A DNA stretch of 64,000 nucleotides, from positions 37,243 through 101,242 of the forward strand of contig JAJFKO010000016.1 of assembly GCA_021773175.1 (NCBI GenBank), read 5' to 3'. The first letter of the stretch is position 1; the number at the start of each line of letters is the position of its first letter. Position numbers and translations under genes: made by a program. Of the stretch, positions 45,840 to 56,630 are shown piece after piece. The notes under the pieces are model-generated. The model did not search any database. It saw only the letters and a list, made by a program, of their open reading frames with translations, and was not told the DNA's origin. Origin of the DNA: Gammaproteobacteria bacterium. Lineage in GTDB: Bacteria > Pseudomonadota > Gammaproteobacteria > JAJFKO01.

Positions 45840-46925
45840 TTAATCTGTATAAAAATTGAGTTGACATAATACATCATTTCCCACTACTTGCCAGTGTTTA
45901 GTGTGTGCTTTTGCTAATATATCGGCTTGACTAAAGGCTGTGAGACCGTTGTCTCCAATGATTTTAGGAGCGACATAGAGTAAACAGCGTTGCACTAAAT
46001 CAGCATTCAATAGAGAACTTAGCAACTGGCCACCCGCTTCAACCCATAAATCATGAACACCTTGCTTACCTATATAGTCCATAACGCTCGTTAAACACAA
46101 ACCGGTTGCTTCGCGAGTGATAGGAACACAGCTTACCCCTGTACACTCTTGTGCTGACACTTGTTCTGCACTTAATTCCGCATCATAGAATAGTGTTATT
46201 GCTTTTGCTGTCTGCCGAACGCTAGCATTTTCGGGCAACTGTAATTGGCTATCAAGAATATATAGCGGCTTGCTTTGAGTTTGTTTATTTATACGGACAT
46301 TCAATTGCGGATCGTCATGAATAATGGTGCGCACTGTCGTTAAAATCGCATCAGAATGTAAACGTTGTTGGTGGGTAAGTTGTTGTAATTCCGGACCTGT
46401 TATCTGTTGAGGTTGACCTTGGTAACCTGCAATTTTACCATCTAAAGACAGGGCTAATTTTGCAGTTATAAAAGGACGCTTTTGTTGCTGCCAATATTGA
46501 TAGCTCTGATAAAAATAATCAATTTCAGTAACCATGTGCTGTTCAACGACGATTCCTGCTTGTTCAAGTATTTTATGGCCTTGTCCTGCAACAAGTGGAT
46601 TCGGATCTTGATAAGCATAAATCACTTGCGCCAATGGAAATTTTTTAATGGCCTCCGTGCAAGGTGGCGTTTTACCTTGATGACAGCAAGGTTCTAGCGT
46701 GACATAAAGTGTTGCGCCTTCAGTTTCCGCATGACTGACTTGCTGCAAAACTGCAATTTCCGCATGGTCATGACCAACACCTAGGTGCACGCCTTCAGCT
46801 AAAATCTTCGTATCTTTCACCAAAACTGCTCCAACCGCAGGGTTTGGCGCACATTGGCCTCGAGTATGCTCAGCTAAACTCAATGCATGTTTCAGATACT
46901 GACTATTTTGCTCATTTTGCTTCAT
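45840..46925 (-). CDS. ribD: Riboflavin deaminase/reductase RibD
   Basis: About 361 residues from ATG 46925 (the frame extends to 46949 without a site). The N-terminal deaminase has the zinc motifs HAEIAVLQQ and LEPCCHQGKTPPC. The C-terminal reductase has FITAKLALSLDGKIAG, SDAILTTVRTIIHDDPQLNVR and a late VEAGGQLLSSLLNADLV. It performs steps 2 and 3 of riboflavin synthesis. It is the first gene of the minus-strand rib unit; no FMN riboswitch is visible in the 46926-47059 leader, and riboflavin synthase (ribE/ribC) is not in the unit. Confidence 0.94.
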   Translation of the reverse strand: MKQNEQNSQYLKHALSLAEHTRGQCAPNPAVGAVLVKDTKILAEGVHLGVGHDHAEIAVLQQVSHAETEGATLYVTLEPCCHQGKTPPCTEAIKKFPLAQVIYAYQDPNPLVAGQGHKILEQAGIVVEQHMVTEIDYFYQSYQYWQQQKRPFITAKLALSLDGKIAGYQGQPQQITGPELQQLTHQQRLHSDAILTTVRTIIHDDPQLNVRINKQTQSKPLYILDSQLQLPENASVRQTAKAITLFYDAELSAEQVSAQECTGVSCVPITREATGLCLTSVMDYIGKQGVHDLWVEAGGQLLSSLLNADLVQRCLLYVAPKIIGDNGLTAFSQADILAKAHTKHWQVVGNDVLCQLNFYTD

Positions 46926-47059
46926 TATAAAAGCCCACAATATGTACAACTATTAAACAGGTAAAGAGCGCTATTATATCCATTTATATATTCGCCAACA
47001 ACGGAATAATTTGTTACAATTCCGCCCCATTATAGACACTTTCTGAACAGGATATATTC

Positions 47060-47434
47060 ATGGGTGCAGCTCTTCCCTATTTGTTTATTGGCATTATTCT
47101 GAACGCCACCGCGCAATTGCTGTTAAAAGGTGGCATGAATCATATAGGTCATTTTGCTTTTAAAGCTAGCAATGTTGTACCTATCGCGCTTAAAGTTGCC
47201 GTGAATCCTTTTATTATTGCTGGATTAAGTTGTTATGTTTTAAGTGTTGTTGCTTGGTTAATGGTGTTATCTCGAGTTGAAGTCGGTATCGCTTATCCAA
47301 TGGTAAGCTTAGGTTATATCGTAACGGCAATAGCATCTTCTTATTTATTTCATGAAAACCTATCGATCAGTCAAATAGTTGGTATCGGTATTATTATTTT
47401 TGGTGTGATCTTAATATCACGACCATCGTTTTAA
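47060..47434 (+). CDS. Small EamA/SMR-like transporter, ArnE/ArnF-like
   Basis: A 124-residue four-helix inner-membrane protein of the SMR/EamA superfamily: LFIGIILNATAQLLLKGGMN (helix 1), FIIAGLSCYVLSVVAWLMVLSRVEVGIAYPMVSLGYIVTAI (helices 2-3) and ISQIVGIGIIIFGVILISRP (helix 4). It is the right size for ArnE or ArnF, which together flip undecaprenyl-phosphate-L-Ara4N to the periplasm. Only one such protein is here, so it may work as a homodimer or its partner lies elsewhere. It is followed 11 bases later by arnB, and the locus is read in one direction. Confidence 0.8.
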   Translation: MGAALPYLFIGIILNATAQLLLKGGMNHIGHFAFKASNVVPIALKVAVNPFIIAGLSCYVLSVVAWLMVLSRVEVGIAYPMVSLGYIVTAIASSYLFHENLSISQIVGIGIIIFGVILISRPSF

Positions 47435-47445
47435 GGAGAGCTACC

Positions 47446-48603
47446 ATGGATGCAGAATTAATTCCCTTCGCAAAACCCTCTATTAGCGATAAAAGCATTA
47501 ATGAAGTTGTAGAGTGCTTGCGCTCAGGATGGCTAGCAACCGGTCCACGCGTAAAACAATTTGAAGAAGCTCTAAAAAAATATTTACATGCTCCGCATAT
47601 GTTAGCTTTGATGTCAGCGACAGCAGGCCTGCACTTAGCTTTGCTCTCATTAAAATTACAACCCGGTGACGAAGTCATTACCAGTGCTCATACTTTTGTT
47701 GCCAGTGCCAACACCATTGTTCTTGCTGGCGGAAAGCCTGTCTTTGTCGACATTGAACGCAACACTTACAATATGGATGTGCGTAAAATCGAGTCCGCAA
47801 TAACCAGTCGAACCAAAGCCATCATGCCCGTGCATTTCGCAGGTTTGCCTGTCGACCTTGATGCGATTTATAACATTGCTGAAAAACATAACCTGCGTGT
47901 TATTGAAGATGCAGCACAAGCTATTGGCGCAAAATACAAAGATAAAATGATTGGCAGTTTTGGTGACACCCAAGTCTTTAGTTTTCATCCCAACAAGAAT
48001 TTAACTACCGGTGAAGGTGGCGCGATTGCCACGCAAGATGAAGCCCTCGCTCATTTTTGTAAAATTTTAAGCTTTCACGGTATCGACAAAGATGCGGCAA
48101 GCTATAATTCAAAAAGTGCCACGAGCTCTCTTTACGATGTTAACTTGCCAGGCTTTAAATATAATATGACTGATATCCAAGCGGCTATTGGTATTCATCA
48201 ACTTGATGAGTTAGAACTCTCTACAAAATTCCGTACGGAGTTGGCTCAAAGCTATCAAGAAATATTAAAAGACGTACCACAATTAACATTGCCGCGTCGT
48301 CCGACCTATACGCACCGCCATGTTTGGCATTTGTATACACCATTATTAAATCTCAAAGAAATTAAGATGACGCGCGAAGAATTTATTCAAAAAATGCGTG
48401 AATATAACATTAATATTGGCATTCATTATCAAGCCCCCCATTTATTTAGCTTTTATCGTAAACGTTATGGTTATAAGCCTGGTGATTATCCTATTGCTGA
48501 AGATGTTGCAAATCGCATTATTAGCTTACCGATATTCCCTGATTTGTCGATTCCACAGCAAGATCGTGTTATTGAAGCTTTAATTAAAGTTTTAAGGAAT
48601 TAA
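47446..48603 (+). CDS. arnB: UDP-4-amino-4-deoxy-L-arabinose aminotransferase ArnB
   Basis: A 385-residue DegT/DnrJ-type PLP aminotransferase. It has FAKPSISDKSINEVVECLRSGWL at the N-terminus, VIEDAAQAIGAKYKDKMIG, the PLP lysine in FSFHPNKNLTTGEGGAIA and KYNMTDIQAAIG. The sequence follows ArnB closely, and the gene sits before arnC and an ArnA-like decarboxylase. It transfers an amino group from glutamate to UDP-L-Ara4O. AAGGAGAG is 7 bases before ATG 47446. Confidence 0.93.
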   Translation: MDAELIPFAKPSISDKSINEVVECLRSGWLATGPRVKQFEEALKKYLHAPHMLALMSATAGLHLALLSLKLQPGDEVITSAHTFVASANTIVLAGGKPVFVDIERNTYNMDVRKIESAITSRTKAIMPVHFAGLPVDLDAIYNIAEKHNLRVIEDAAQAIGAKYKDKMIGSFGDTQVFSFHPNKNLTTGEGGAIATQDEALAHFCKILSFHGIDKDAASYNSKSATSSLYDVNLPGFKYNMTDIQAAIGIHQLDELELSTKFRTELAQSYQEILKDVPQLTLPRRPTYTHRHVWHLYTPLLNLKEIKMTREEFIQKMREYNINIGIHYQAPHLFSFYRKRYGYKPGDYPIAEDVANRIISLPIFPDLSIPQQDRVIEALIKVLRN

Positions 48604-48606
48604 GTA

Positions 48607-49608
48607 ATGAAGAAACCTTACATCAGTGTTGTTATTCCTGTTTACAATGAACAAGAATGTTTAGAAACATTGTATCAACGATTAACAAGCTCGTTGGATA
48701 AGCTCGAAAAAGATTATGAGGTCATTTTAGTTAATGATGGTAGTCAGGATAATTCTACAGCTATCCTCGATGAATTACATGCTCGTCGACCTGAGAGAAT
48801 TCGCGTTATTCACTTGAATGGTAACTTTGGTCAGCATATGGCGATTATGGCTGGCTTTGAAAATGTCCGAGGTGAAATCGTCATAACATTAGATGCAGAC
48901 TTACAAAATCCTCCTGAAGAAATTTATAAGCTCGTCGACAAAATGGACCAAGGTCATGATGTTGTTGGCGGCTATCGCATGAATCGCAAAGATAGTGCCT
49001 GGCGCTTATTCGTTTCTAAAGCACATAATAAATTGCGTGAGCGTATTGCCCCTCAATTAAAAATGAAAGACGAAGGCTGTATGTTACGTGCTTATCGCCG
49101 TAATATCGTTGATTTAATGGTGTCTTGTAATGAAGCTTCAACCTTTATTCCGGCATTAGCCATGAGTTATGCCGCCAACCCGGCTGAAGTTGGCGTTGCC
49201 CATGAAGCTCGCGAATTAGGTACATCAAGCTATAACTTTTTTAAATTGATTCGCTATAATTTTGATTTGGTTACTAACTTTTCTTTAGTTCCATTACAAT
49301 TTATCTCATTTATAGGAATCACTATTTCCATTGCCAGTTTATTTTTCGTCGTTTACTTATTCATGCGTCGCATTATTATTGGCCCTGAAGCACAAGGTGT
49401 CTTTACCTTATTCGCGATTCAATTTTTCTTAATTGGTATCATTCTTTTAGCTTTAGGTATTATTGGCGAATACATCGGTCGCATTTATCAACAAGTGCGC
49501 GAACGACCACGTTATGTTATTCGTGAAATCAAACAGCAAAATAATAGCTCTCAACACCAAACATCGACATCTGTCATGCAGCAAAAGGAAAAAGAATATG
49601 TCTCTTAA
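48607..49608 (+). CDS. arnC: Undecaprenyl-phosphate 4-amino-sugar transferase ArnC-like
   Basis: A 333-residue family-2 glycosyltransferase with two C-terminal membrane helices, the ArnC/GtrB architecture. [18 protein letters not shown], the DxD-type [35 protein letters not shown] and two helices near residues 235-300 are present. ArnC puts the formylated amino sugar on undecaprenyl phosphate. After residue 305 the sequence is a polar Gln/Ser tail that overlaps the next gene's start (ATG 49598), giving translational coupling. Confidence 0.9.
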   Translation: MKKPYISVVIPVYNEQECLETLYQRLTSSLDKLEKDYEVILVNDGSQDNSTAILDELHARRPERIRVIHLNGNFGQHMAIMAGFENVRGEIVITLDADLQNPPEEIYKLVDKMDQGHDVVGGYRMNRKDSAWRLFVSKAHNKLRERIAPQLKMKDEGCMLRAYRRNIVDLMVSCNEASTFIPALAMSYAANPAEVGVAHEARELGTSSYNFFKLIRYNFDLVTNFSLVPLQFISFIGITISIASLFFVVYLFMRRIIIGPEAQGVFTLFAIQFFLIGIILLALGIIGEYIGRIYQQVRERPRYVIREIKQQNNSSQHQTSTSVMQQKEKEYVS

Positions 49609-50653
49609 AGTTTTAATTCTTGGCGTTAATGGTTTTATTGGCCACAGCTTAACAACCCGTATCTTAAATAGCACCGACTGGGAAGTTTATGGTATGGATA
49701 TTGGTAGCGATAAAATCAGCCATATGCTTGATCATGAACGTTGCCATTTTGTTGAAGGCGATATCACCATTAATAAAGAATGGATTGCTTATCATGTAAA
49801 AAAATGTGATGTTATTTTACCATTAGTCGCCATCGCGACCCCCGCAACTTACGTTAGTGATCCTTTACGTGTCTTTGAATTAGATTTTGAAGCCAATTTA
49901 GAGATTGTGCGCCAATGTGTACGCTTTAAAAAACGTGTGCTGTTTCCTTCAACGTCAGAAGTATATGGCATGTGTGCGGATAGTGAATTTAATGAAGAAA
50001 CCAGTCCGTTAGTACTGGGTCCTATCAACCGCCAACGTTGGATTTATTCTTGTAGTAAACAATTGCTAGATCGTGTTATTTCAGCTTATGGCGAAAAAGA
50101 AGGCTTGGATTACACATTATTCCGTCCATTTAACTGGCTTGGCCCGATGTTAGATAATGTTTTTGAACCGAAAGAAGGTAGCTCACGAGTCGTTACACAA
50201 TTTATCAGTAATATTCTGCATGGTAAGGATATTATGTTGGTGAATGGTGGTAAACAGCGTCGTAGTTTTACTGATATTGATGATGGAATTGATGCTTTAA
50301 TAAAGATTATTGAAAACAAAGATGGTTGTGCCAACAAGCGTATTTTCAATATCGGTAATCCAAAAAATGATGTTTCAATTCGTGAATTAGCCGAATTAAT
50401 TTTGCATCTTATTAAAGACTACCCTGCTTATCAGGATGTAGCCACGAAAACTAAACTTATCGACGTTGAAGGTAAAACTTATTATGGCGAAGGTTATCAG
50501 GACGTTGATGCTCGAGTACCATCCATTGCCAATGCGAAACAACATTTAAACTGGCAGCCTAATGTTGACTTAACAACCTCTCTACGCAAAACATTAGATT
50601 ATCACTTGAGTGATAATACAATGAAATTTGCCTCCGAGGAGTTAGTTGGCTAA
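49598..50653 (+). CDS. UDP-glucuronate decarboxylase, ArnA C-terminal domain type
   Basis: About 351 residues, starting at ATG 49598 (AAGGAAAAAG upstream). It matches the C-terminal domain of E. coli ArnA almost end to end: [15 protein letters not shown] (NAD), [49 protein letters not shown] (Ser/Tyr/Lys SDR triad with [10 protein letters not shown]), [52 protein letters not shown] and [20 protein letters not shown]. It would oxidatively decarboxylate UDP-glucuronate to UDP-L-Ara4O. The N-terminal formyltransferase domain of ArnA (about 300 residues) is absent here, and the preceding DNA is arnC. Confidence 0.9.
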   Translation: MSLKVLILGVNGFIGHSLTTRILNSTDWEVYGMDIGSDKISHMLDHERCHFVEGDITINKEWIAYHVKKCDVILPLVAIATPATYVSDPLRVFELDFEANLEIVRQCVRFKKRVLFPSTSEVYGMCADSEFNEETSPLVLGPINRQRWIYSCSKQLLDRVISAYGEKEGLDYTLFRPFNWLGPMLDNVFEPKEGSSRVVTQFISNILHGKDIMLVNGGKQRRSFTDIDDGIDALIKIIENKDGCANKRIFNIGNPKNDVSIRELAELILHLIKDYPAYQDVATKTKLIDVEGKTYYGEGYQDVDARVPSIANAKQHLNWQPNVDLTTSLRKTLDYHLSDNTMKFASEELVG

Positions 50654-50659
50654 ATCATT

Positions 50660-52312
<1,653 letters not shown>

Positions 52313-52313
<1 letters not shown>

Positions 52314-52783
52314 TGGAAAATAATAGTTTCATTAAAGCCAAACATGTCAGTAACTATCTAGGACAAGAGAATAACATCTTGCAAGATATTGTTCGCAATG
52401 GCAAAACATTAGCTCGACTAACGCGCATGGTAGCAAAATATTTAGATGATGACTTAGTTAAGCACTTTGTTGTTGCTAGTTATAGTAAGAATAAATTAAC
52501 ACTGTGTATTGATAATGCCGCATGGGCAACCAGGCTACGTTATGAATTAAATAATTTATTACAACTCTTAAAACAGAATAATACTTTTGCCAGTTTAGAA
52601 GAAATTAAACTCATTATCAGCAAAGACTATTATCAACAACGTCCAAAATCGACCTTACAAAAACCCTCGTTATCTGAAGGCAATGCTAATTATATGCAAG
52701 ATGTCGCGAGTGATATGGTTAATACGAAATTAAAAAATGCATTATTGCGACTAGCTAAACATGGCAAGAATAATAAGCATTAA
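52313..52783 (+). CDS. DciA-like replicative helicase loader (DUF721)
   Basis: A 156-residue protein with the DUF721 domain: SNYLGQENNILQDIVRNGKTLARLTRMVAKYL, then VASYSKNKLTLCIDNAAWATRLRYELNNLLQLLKQN. These are the family's helical N-terminus and beta-strand WATRLRY segments. DciA proteins load DnaB helicase in bacteria without DnaC. Start ATG 52313 overlaps the hemB stop (TGATG). The last 40 residues are polar and probably disordered, as in other DciA proteins. The assignment is moderate because DUF721 is short and divergent. Confidence 0.75.
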
Positions 52784-52997
52784 ATAATCAACTCAACTAA
52801 ACGTCCATATTCAAGGATACGTCACTCGGTAATGGCGAATTTATCAAAGTCTGGATTATCCAAACTATCGAGTACAACTTCTTTGCGCCAACAAAATTAA
52901 GATTGAACACAAAACTATCGTAAAATATAATGCGCTTTGCTGCTGTATCACACTCATGCTATAGTTTCGCAAAATAATAAATTCTATTAGGCTCATA

Positions 52998-53276
52998 ATG
53001 TTTATTTTAATTCCAGTCGCGATTTTGATTTATGTTGGCGCCAGCTTCCCACCATTACCGCGCGTAATTGGTTTTCTTATCTATTTTGCTTTATTCCTTG
53101 GCATTCGTTATTTACGTTTTACCTTTCCTAAGCATCACAAAACCTGGCGAGTTCTGGTTTTCATTATCAACACCATCGGTATTCTGCTTGCCTGCCTCGG
53201 CTTATATTACATTATTGTCCATATGAGTGGTTGCCATAAATCATTAAAAGACTGTGTGCTGCACTTACTAGAATAA
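52998..53276 (+). CDS. Small membrane protein of unknown function
   Basis: A 92-residue protein with three likely membrane helices: residues 2-18 (FILIPVAILIYVGASF), 24-42 (IGFLIYFALFLGIRYLRF) and 53-73 (VLVFIINTIGILLACLGLYYIIV), then a short tail with two Cys that may be periplasmic. No family is recognisable. No strong ribosome site; the ATG lies 8 bases after AGGCTC. The gene is inferred from its start and hydrophobic pattern. Confidence 0.6.
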   Translation: MFILIPVAILIYVGASFPPLPRVIGFLIYFALFLGIRYLRFTFPKHHKTWRVLVFIINTIGILLACLGLYYIIVHMSGCHKSLKDCVLHLLE

Positions 53277-53368
53277 TAAACAATGCATTTATGTCGTTAC
53301 AGTCACACCAGAATTAGCCAACAGCATTTGTGTATTCTGACCACGTCTTGTTAAGCCAAAATCAATGA

Positions 53369-53731
53369 TTAAACTTGTTCAGTGATATCAATAGCAATAC
53401 CTCCAAGAGCGTGCGGCAAACCTTCTATATTTTCAATAGGGAATTTATGGCAAAGATATTTATGTTTGCCACTAGGCGCATCTACCCATTCAGTGAAATT
53501 AAGTGGTGAGCCTTTATGTGTTATTTCATGATCATGCTCTCGATAACGTTCTGCATTTTCTGGTGTTACAAAATCATAATCCGTTTTACCAAGCACGTCT
53601 TCTTTGGATAATTCGAATAGTTTTTCAAATGCAGGATTTACAAACAGAAAGCGTCCATCTTCATCCTTAATAAAAAACACTGTATCAGTACTATTAATAA
53701 GGCTTTGCATTAAGTCAGTTTGTGTTGTCAT
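53369..53731 (-). CDS. Stand-alone PAS-domain protein
   Basis: 120 residues that consist of one PAS domain of the PAS_4/PAS_9 type: LINSTDTVFFIKDEDGRFLFVNPAFEKLFELSKEDVLGKTDYDF, TPENAERYREHDHEI, and HKYLCHKFPIENIEGLPHALGGIAIDITEQ. The start is ATG 53731 with GGAGG 8 bases upstream; the ATG at 53746 overlaps that site. No output domain follows, since the frame ends after the domain's last strand (ITEQV). It may bind a small ligand and act on a separate partner, or be the surviving part of a larger kinase/cyclase gene. Confidence 0.85.
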   Translation of the reverse strand: MTTQTDLMQSLINSTDTVFFIKDEDGRFLFVNPAFEKLFELSKEDVLGKTDYDFVTPENAERYREHDHEITHKGSPLNFTEWVDAPSGKHKYLCHKFPIENIEGLPHALGGIAIDITEQV

Positions 53732-53989
53732 TATTCTGTCCTCCATGACATATTCATGACGCAGCTGAATACTAAATTAAAGTAATGACTATTCAACCAC
53801 TGTACTGTAAAGCGTAGTTGGTAAAATAAAAAACAGCCATTAAAGTCAGACTTTATTTATATAGATGTGTTTTTGAAAATATTTATGGGTAAAGTGAATG
53901 TGATTTTGAGATTATATTTGAGGAAACTCCATATTTTTGAGCTCCCCAAATTTAGTATGCATTGAATGTATGAATAAAACTATTCGTTA

Positions 53990-54373
53990 TTATGCCTTTA
54001 TAGTAGGTCTATAGCCCGTGGGACGCATAAAAGGATCGGCAGCTAATGCCTCTGCTTGACGAGCATTTTCAAGCTTTGCAACCTTATGAGTTTCTTTTAG
54101 AGTCCAACGTTTAAAATGCCCTTTAGCAACAAGGCTCTCATAACGAGTCAAATCAGGGGCAGCATCTATGCCATGAGCATAAGGAAAACATTCATTCATG
54201 ACTTCTTGACGAAATGAAGGAGCTTGATTAGCAGGACTCGCAGAACGTTCATCTGATGAATCTGAGCCAGCATCACCGCGTCGAGCACGTTTTACTACAC
54301 GCACTTCTTCTCTTGAGTCATCACTCGAGATCTCTTCAGAGTCAGAACCTGCACTAGAATAACCTAAAAACAT
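53990..54373 (-). CDS. Short unknown protein with acidic Ser-rich N-terminus; effector candidate
   Basis: 127 residues, start ATG 54373 with a strong AGGAGG 8 bases upstream. The first 55 residues are disordered and acidic (SAGSDSEEISSDDSREEVRV, then GDAGSDSSDERSASP), interrupted by KRARR, which resembles a nuclear-localisation-type basic cluster. A helical part follows (EVMNECFPYAHGIDAAPDLTRYESLVAKG, TLKETHKVAKLENARQAEALAAD). I know no family. The good ribosome site shows a real gene. The neighbourhood with the unknown at 54572 fits an effector island; that is inference. Confidence 0.6.
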   Translation of the reverse strand: MFLGYSSAGSDSEEISSDDSREEVRVVKRARRGDAGSDSSDERSASPANQAPSFRQEVMNECFPYAHGIDAAPDLTRYESLVAKGHFKRWTLKETHKVAKLENARQAEALAADPFMRPTGYRPTIKA

Positions 54374-54571
54374 AATAAATCCTCCTGAAAATTTTCAGCA
54401 GTATAGCAAATAAACAACTCTATAAGCAAGTTAGCTGGCTTAAAAACCACTCACATAGCTTTTCCCAAAAAAATGACTATTATTATCCTTAATTTAAGGT
54501 TTGATTAAGTTTTGTTCCTTAGAATTCATAAAAAAAGGCTACAATTATTATTAAAGTAGAGGAGTTGGCCT

Positions 54572-56515
54572 ATGAAACGGCATTACGCGGAAACTGTCAA
54601 AGCGATTTCTATGGCTATTGCACAAGGTTCGAATGGTTCGATTGAAATTGGCCAACTCATGCTGAGCAGCATGCAATCATTTGATCTAATTCAGGATTTT
54701 CAAAATAATGATACAGCCCGCCATACTGCTATTGGTATAAATGCAGCTGGTGCAATAATCCCTCATGAGCAATTAGATCCTCAAACAGCTAAATATTACA
54801 TTATGCTTGATAAACAAGCAGACGGCTCGCTGCTTTATTCTGTGAGTATTGAGCAAATGTTCAGCTCATCAGAATCATTTCCAGTAAGCCAAGCAGCGGA
54901 ACTTAGTCGTGATGAGTTTTATATCGAATGTGAGCGCGTGTGGCGAACAGATATGCTGCATTCCCTACGCTCAATTCATGGCAGCTGCGATCTATTAGGA
55001 GATGAGTGCAATAAATATCTTCGAGAGGGAATGAATCGAGATAGCTTTCGCGGCTTATTACTTGCATTTACCAATCAAATTAAACAATTCCATCTTGGAG
55101 CTCCAAAAGAAAGAGCTGCGATGATTGAGAGCTTAGATCCCTCTTATCCTGCTATCAATCAGGCATTAAGAACGGTACTTACTGAGCTTGAACGTGTCAT
55201 GCGTCAATTCAATCAACACACCGCACGTGAACCAAACTATGCATTTCAACTCGGCCAACTATGCAATTTCATGAAATATTTTGAGCCTGAACGTTCTGAT
55301 GAAATTGAAGCCGCCGAATTAAGCGTTCGTGCTGCTGCAGCAAAAGTCTCTCAAGATAACCAACAAGATAGTGAGCGCGATAGCGCACGACGCTCAGGAG
55401 GTAATCTGCAGCGAAATGAAGATCTGCCTTACTATCCCGACGACTTGCGTGCATTTCTGCATCGCAGCACAATAGAGGAGCCTCATCTTATTTTGCCAGA
55501 AATCACCATGATTGATGCTAGTACTATTGCTCGTTTAGCCAGAGACCCTGGCTATAACTGTGTTAACCTTTGTTTACTGCATTTACAACAATTAGAAGCT
55601 TACTATAATGCTCTTAGCGCCATTATTCGAGAAGTAAAAACACTTCAGACGATTATGTTTATGCTTGCTCCCAATCAGCCAAGTAGATTAATGGCGCTAT
55701 TGGGATTTAGAGATCAACTTGAAGAAGCTACTCAAGCAGCTTTTGCAGAAAATGAGCGTGAAATTAATCAGCTCATGTCGGAAATTCGACAAGATTATGC
55801 ATTATTATTTCCTGAAGGCGGCCCAACTAAGTTAGCAGTTTTTATTGCGCAGCTTGAGAGAACAGCAGCTCCTGGCGGTCACGGTAACGTCTTATTAAGT
55901 CAAGTCAGAGGCAATACTGATGCGCTTATCGATACATTGGCTCGCTATAATATTACGAATGATCAATTTAACAACTTCGTGGGCAAGGTTAATCAATTGC
56001 GCGAGCGTATTGCGCGAGAATATGGCCCTGCTTGTGATATACCAAGCTTAGCTGAGTTACGCACGCAGCAAATAGACGCCGTCAATACGGCAGGTAAAAG
56101 AGCTGTCGTCGCTTACTTTTGTGACCGAGAAAAGTTAAGCGTGACCCCTAGCCCGAATATTCATAGCATTTATCGTGAATTAGGGGATATACAACAACGA
56201 GCAACGAGCGAACAAACCGCATTAGCAACAAAATCAGGCATTCCTGCAGCAGTTAGAGCGAATCTAATTAAAGTAGCCCCTGGTAATGAAGCTCGACTTA
56301 ATCATACTATGCGCGCGCTTACAGAACGCGCAGCAAGTTCCGCAGCAAGCTCTTCAGTTTCGGCTCCTGCTTCAGTTCTTGCTCGCTCAATGGCAAGTGT
56401 CACAGGTGGTCCCGTTCCACCACAACGCGAGGATACTGTTCCCCACGCAGAAAAAGGTGCTAGCTTAGGCGCCAGATTTAAACGTCGACTTCCTGGTGCT
56501 GGCAAAAATAAATAG
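54572..56515 (+). CDS. Large unknown protein; effector candidate
   Basis: 647 residues, start ATG 54572 with AGAGGAG 8 bases upstream. No signal peptide, membrane helix or known enzyme motif. Residues 1-260 and 310-520 are mostly amphipathic helices (for example LAVFIAQLERTAAPGG, QFNNFVGKVNQLRERIAREYG); residues 261-290 are a charged spacer (DNQQDSERDSARRSGGN) and 560-620 are Ala/Ser/Pro-rich. The end is basic (GARFKRRLPGAGKNK). This layout of helical domains with a low-complexity tail resembles the 1116-residue protein at 3263, although the two do not align by eye. Secreted-effector status is a guess from layout. Confidence 0.62.
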   Translation: MKRHYAETVKAISMAIAQGSNGSIEIGQLMLSSMQSFDLIQDFQNNDTARHTAIGINAAGAIIPHEQLDPQTAKYYIMLDKQADGSLLYSVSIEQMFSSSESFPVSQAAELSRDEFYIECERVWRTDMLHSLRSIHGSCDLLGDECNKYLREGMNRDSFRGLLLAFTNQIKQFHLGAPKERAAMIESLDPSYPAINQALRTVLTELERVMRQFNQHTAREPNYAFQLGQLCNFMKYFEPERSDEIEAAELSVRAAAAKVSQDNQQDSERDSARRSGGNLQRNEDLPYYPDDLRAFLHRSTIEEPHLILPEITMIDASTIARLARDPGYNCVNLCLLHLQQLEAYYNALSAIIREVKTLQTIMFMLAPNQPSRLMALLGFRDQLEEATQAAFAENEREINQLMSEIRQDYALLFPEGGPTKLAVFIAQLERTAAPGGHGNVLLSQVRGNTDALIDTLARYNITNDQFNNFVGKVNQLRERIAREYGPACDIPSLAELRTQQIDAVNTAGKRAVVAYFCDREKLSVTPSPNIHSIYRELGDIQQRATSEQTALATKSGIPAAVRANLIKVAPGNEARLNHTMRALTERAASSAASSSVSAPASVLARSMASVTGGPVPPQREDTVPHAEKGASLGARFKRRLPGAGKNK

Positions 56516-56544
56516 AGTCAAAACTCTGTCATTTAAGCTCTGGA

Positions 56545-56568
56545 ATATAAGCAATAAACTGCTTATAT
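56545..56568. other. Perfect 9-bp hairpin after the 647-residue gene
   Basis: ATATAAGCA/TGCTTATAT (56545-56553 with 56560-56568) lies between the unknown gene's stop and the deacylase gene. No T-run follows, so it may be an operator for the downstream gene rather than a terminator. Confidence 0.3.
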
Positions 56569-56630
56569 CGCCATTTCTGGCATGAAACTTGCATTAACTT
56601 AATGGTGAAAAGTTAGTGGAGGAACTACTC

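Noticed and set aside
46926..47059. Possible FMN riboswitch before ribD
   Set aside because: The roughly 130-base leader lacks the conserved RFN boxes and is too short once the divergent promoter is allowed for.
52784..52997. Minus-strand peptide reading EVVLDSLDNPDFDKFAITE in the spacer after the DciA-like gene
   Set aside because: Only about 20 codons between stops without start or ribosome site; I could not tie it to a family.
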